Positions 5,777-5,896 of a stretch of DNA of 5,896 nucleotides are shown here, one piece after another (position 1 is the first letter of the stretch; each line of letters begins with the position of its first letter). The translations under genes and the position numbers were made by a program. The stretch is from positions 1 through 5,896 of the forward strand of contig JAPOXB010000223.1 in assembly GCA_026707335.1 (NCBI GenBank), in the 5' to 3' direction. This stretch comes from Chloroflexota bacterium (GTDB lineage Bacteria > Chloroflexota > Dehalococcoidia > Bin125). The notes under the pieces are model-generated. The model saw only the letters and a program-made list of their open reading frames with translations, was not told the DNA's origin and made no database searches.

Positions 5777-5799
5777 CGGGGAGCGGGTCGCGCTCCCCG
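5777..5799 (-). terminator. Hairpin behind the right-edge gene, probable terminator
   Basis: CGGGGAGCG (5777-5785) and CGCTCCCCG (5791-5799) form a perfect 9-bp GC-rich stem with a 5-nt loop. It begins 17 nt after the stop of the gene entering from the right and ends 12 nt before the -35 box of the next promoter. The position fits a terminator separating two transcription units. The run after the stem on the minus strand (TTCTCGGG) is only weakly U-rich. Confidence 0.6.
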
Positions 5800-5816
5800 A
5801 AGGAGTCCCGCAGGCG

Positions 5817-5896
5817 CTATGCGGCCCCCGCGGCGCCCGGCGGATCGACGAGCGTCCACTTCACGCCGCAGATGTCCAGCGACTCGAACGTCTTGC
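5817..5896 (-). CDS. C-terminal end of an unrecognised protein (partial)
   Basis: On the minus strand one frame is open from the window edge to a TAG at 5819-5817 and encodes 25 residues, reading KTFESLDICGVKWTLVDPPG and then AAGAA. The next frame stops early inside this stretch. The third frame is open but gives an Arg-rich, low-quality reading. The reading chosen has a natural hydrophobic/acidic mix and an Ala/Gly-rich tail, and its stop is followed by a good hairpin, which supports a real gene end. I do not recognise the family. It does not look like the C-terminus of a DppD/DppF-type ATPase, but 25 residues are too few to exclude much. Confidence 0.5.
   Translation of the reverse strand, partial: KTFESLDICGVKWTLVDPPGAAGAA

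Overview
The window is a very GC-rich stretch of bacterial chromosome. Almost all of it is filled by one operon on the minus strand: an extracytoplasmic solute-binding lipoprotein (SBP family 5), two DppB/DppC-type ABC permeases and a biotin-dependent acyl-CoA carboxylase carboxyltransferase. The binding protein has a twin-arginine signal, a lipobox, a run of six Asp and then a long Ala/Glu/Asp-rich linker. Lipoproteins of this style are common in Chloroflexota (Thermomicrobia, SAR202 and related groups), so a Chloroflexota host is my best guess. A high-GC actinobacterium is the main alternative. No rRNA, tRNA or other taxonomic marker is present.

Layout, left to right. Positions 1-134 (+) hold the last 43 residues of a BNR/Asp-box repeat protein. 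It converges on the operon across a 30-bp gap that holds a hairpin. The operon runs right to left: binding protein 5662-3794, DppB-like permease 3596-2661, DppC-like permease 2657-1770, carboxyltransferase 1715-165. Upstream of the binding protein is a 154-bp control region. It contains a hairpin behind the previous gene, a good sigma-70-type promoter (TTGACA, 17-nt spacer, AATACT), a leader hairpin and a clear Shine-Dalgarno. At the right edge (5817-5896, minus strand) lie the last 25 residues of an unrecognised protein.

How the genes may work together. The binding protein should catch a peptide or other small organic solute outside the membrane and pass it to the channel formed by the two permeases. 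The 197-bp gap after the binding-protein gene carries a strong, partly two-way hairpin, as expected where the binding protein is made in excess over the permeases. The usual ATPase genes (DppD/DppF) are missing on the downstream side, where a carboxyltransferase sits instead. That enzyme in turn lacks its biotin carboxylase and biotin carrier partners here. The operon may therefore couple uptake of an unknown compound to a carboxylation step in its breakdown, borrowing ATPase and biotin subunits encoded elsewhere. This coupling is inference.

I found no mobile element, CRISPR array, tRNA, defence system or clearly new system. The points most worth checking are the odd gene content of the operon, the carboxyltransferase active-site variants, and the RNA structures that frame the binding-protein message.
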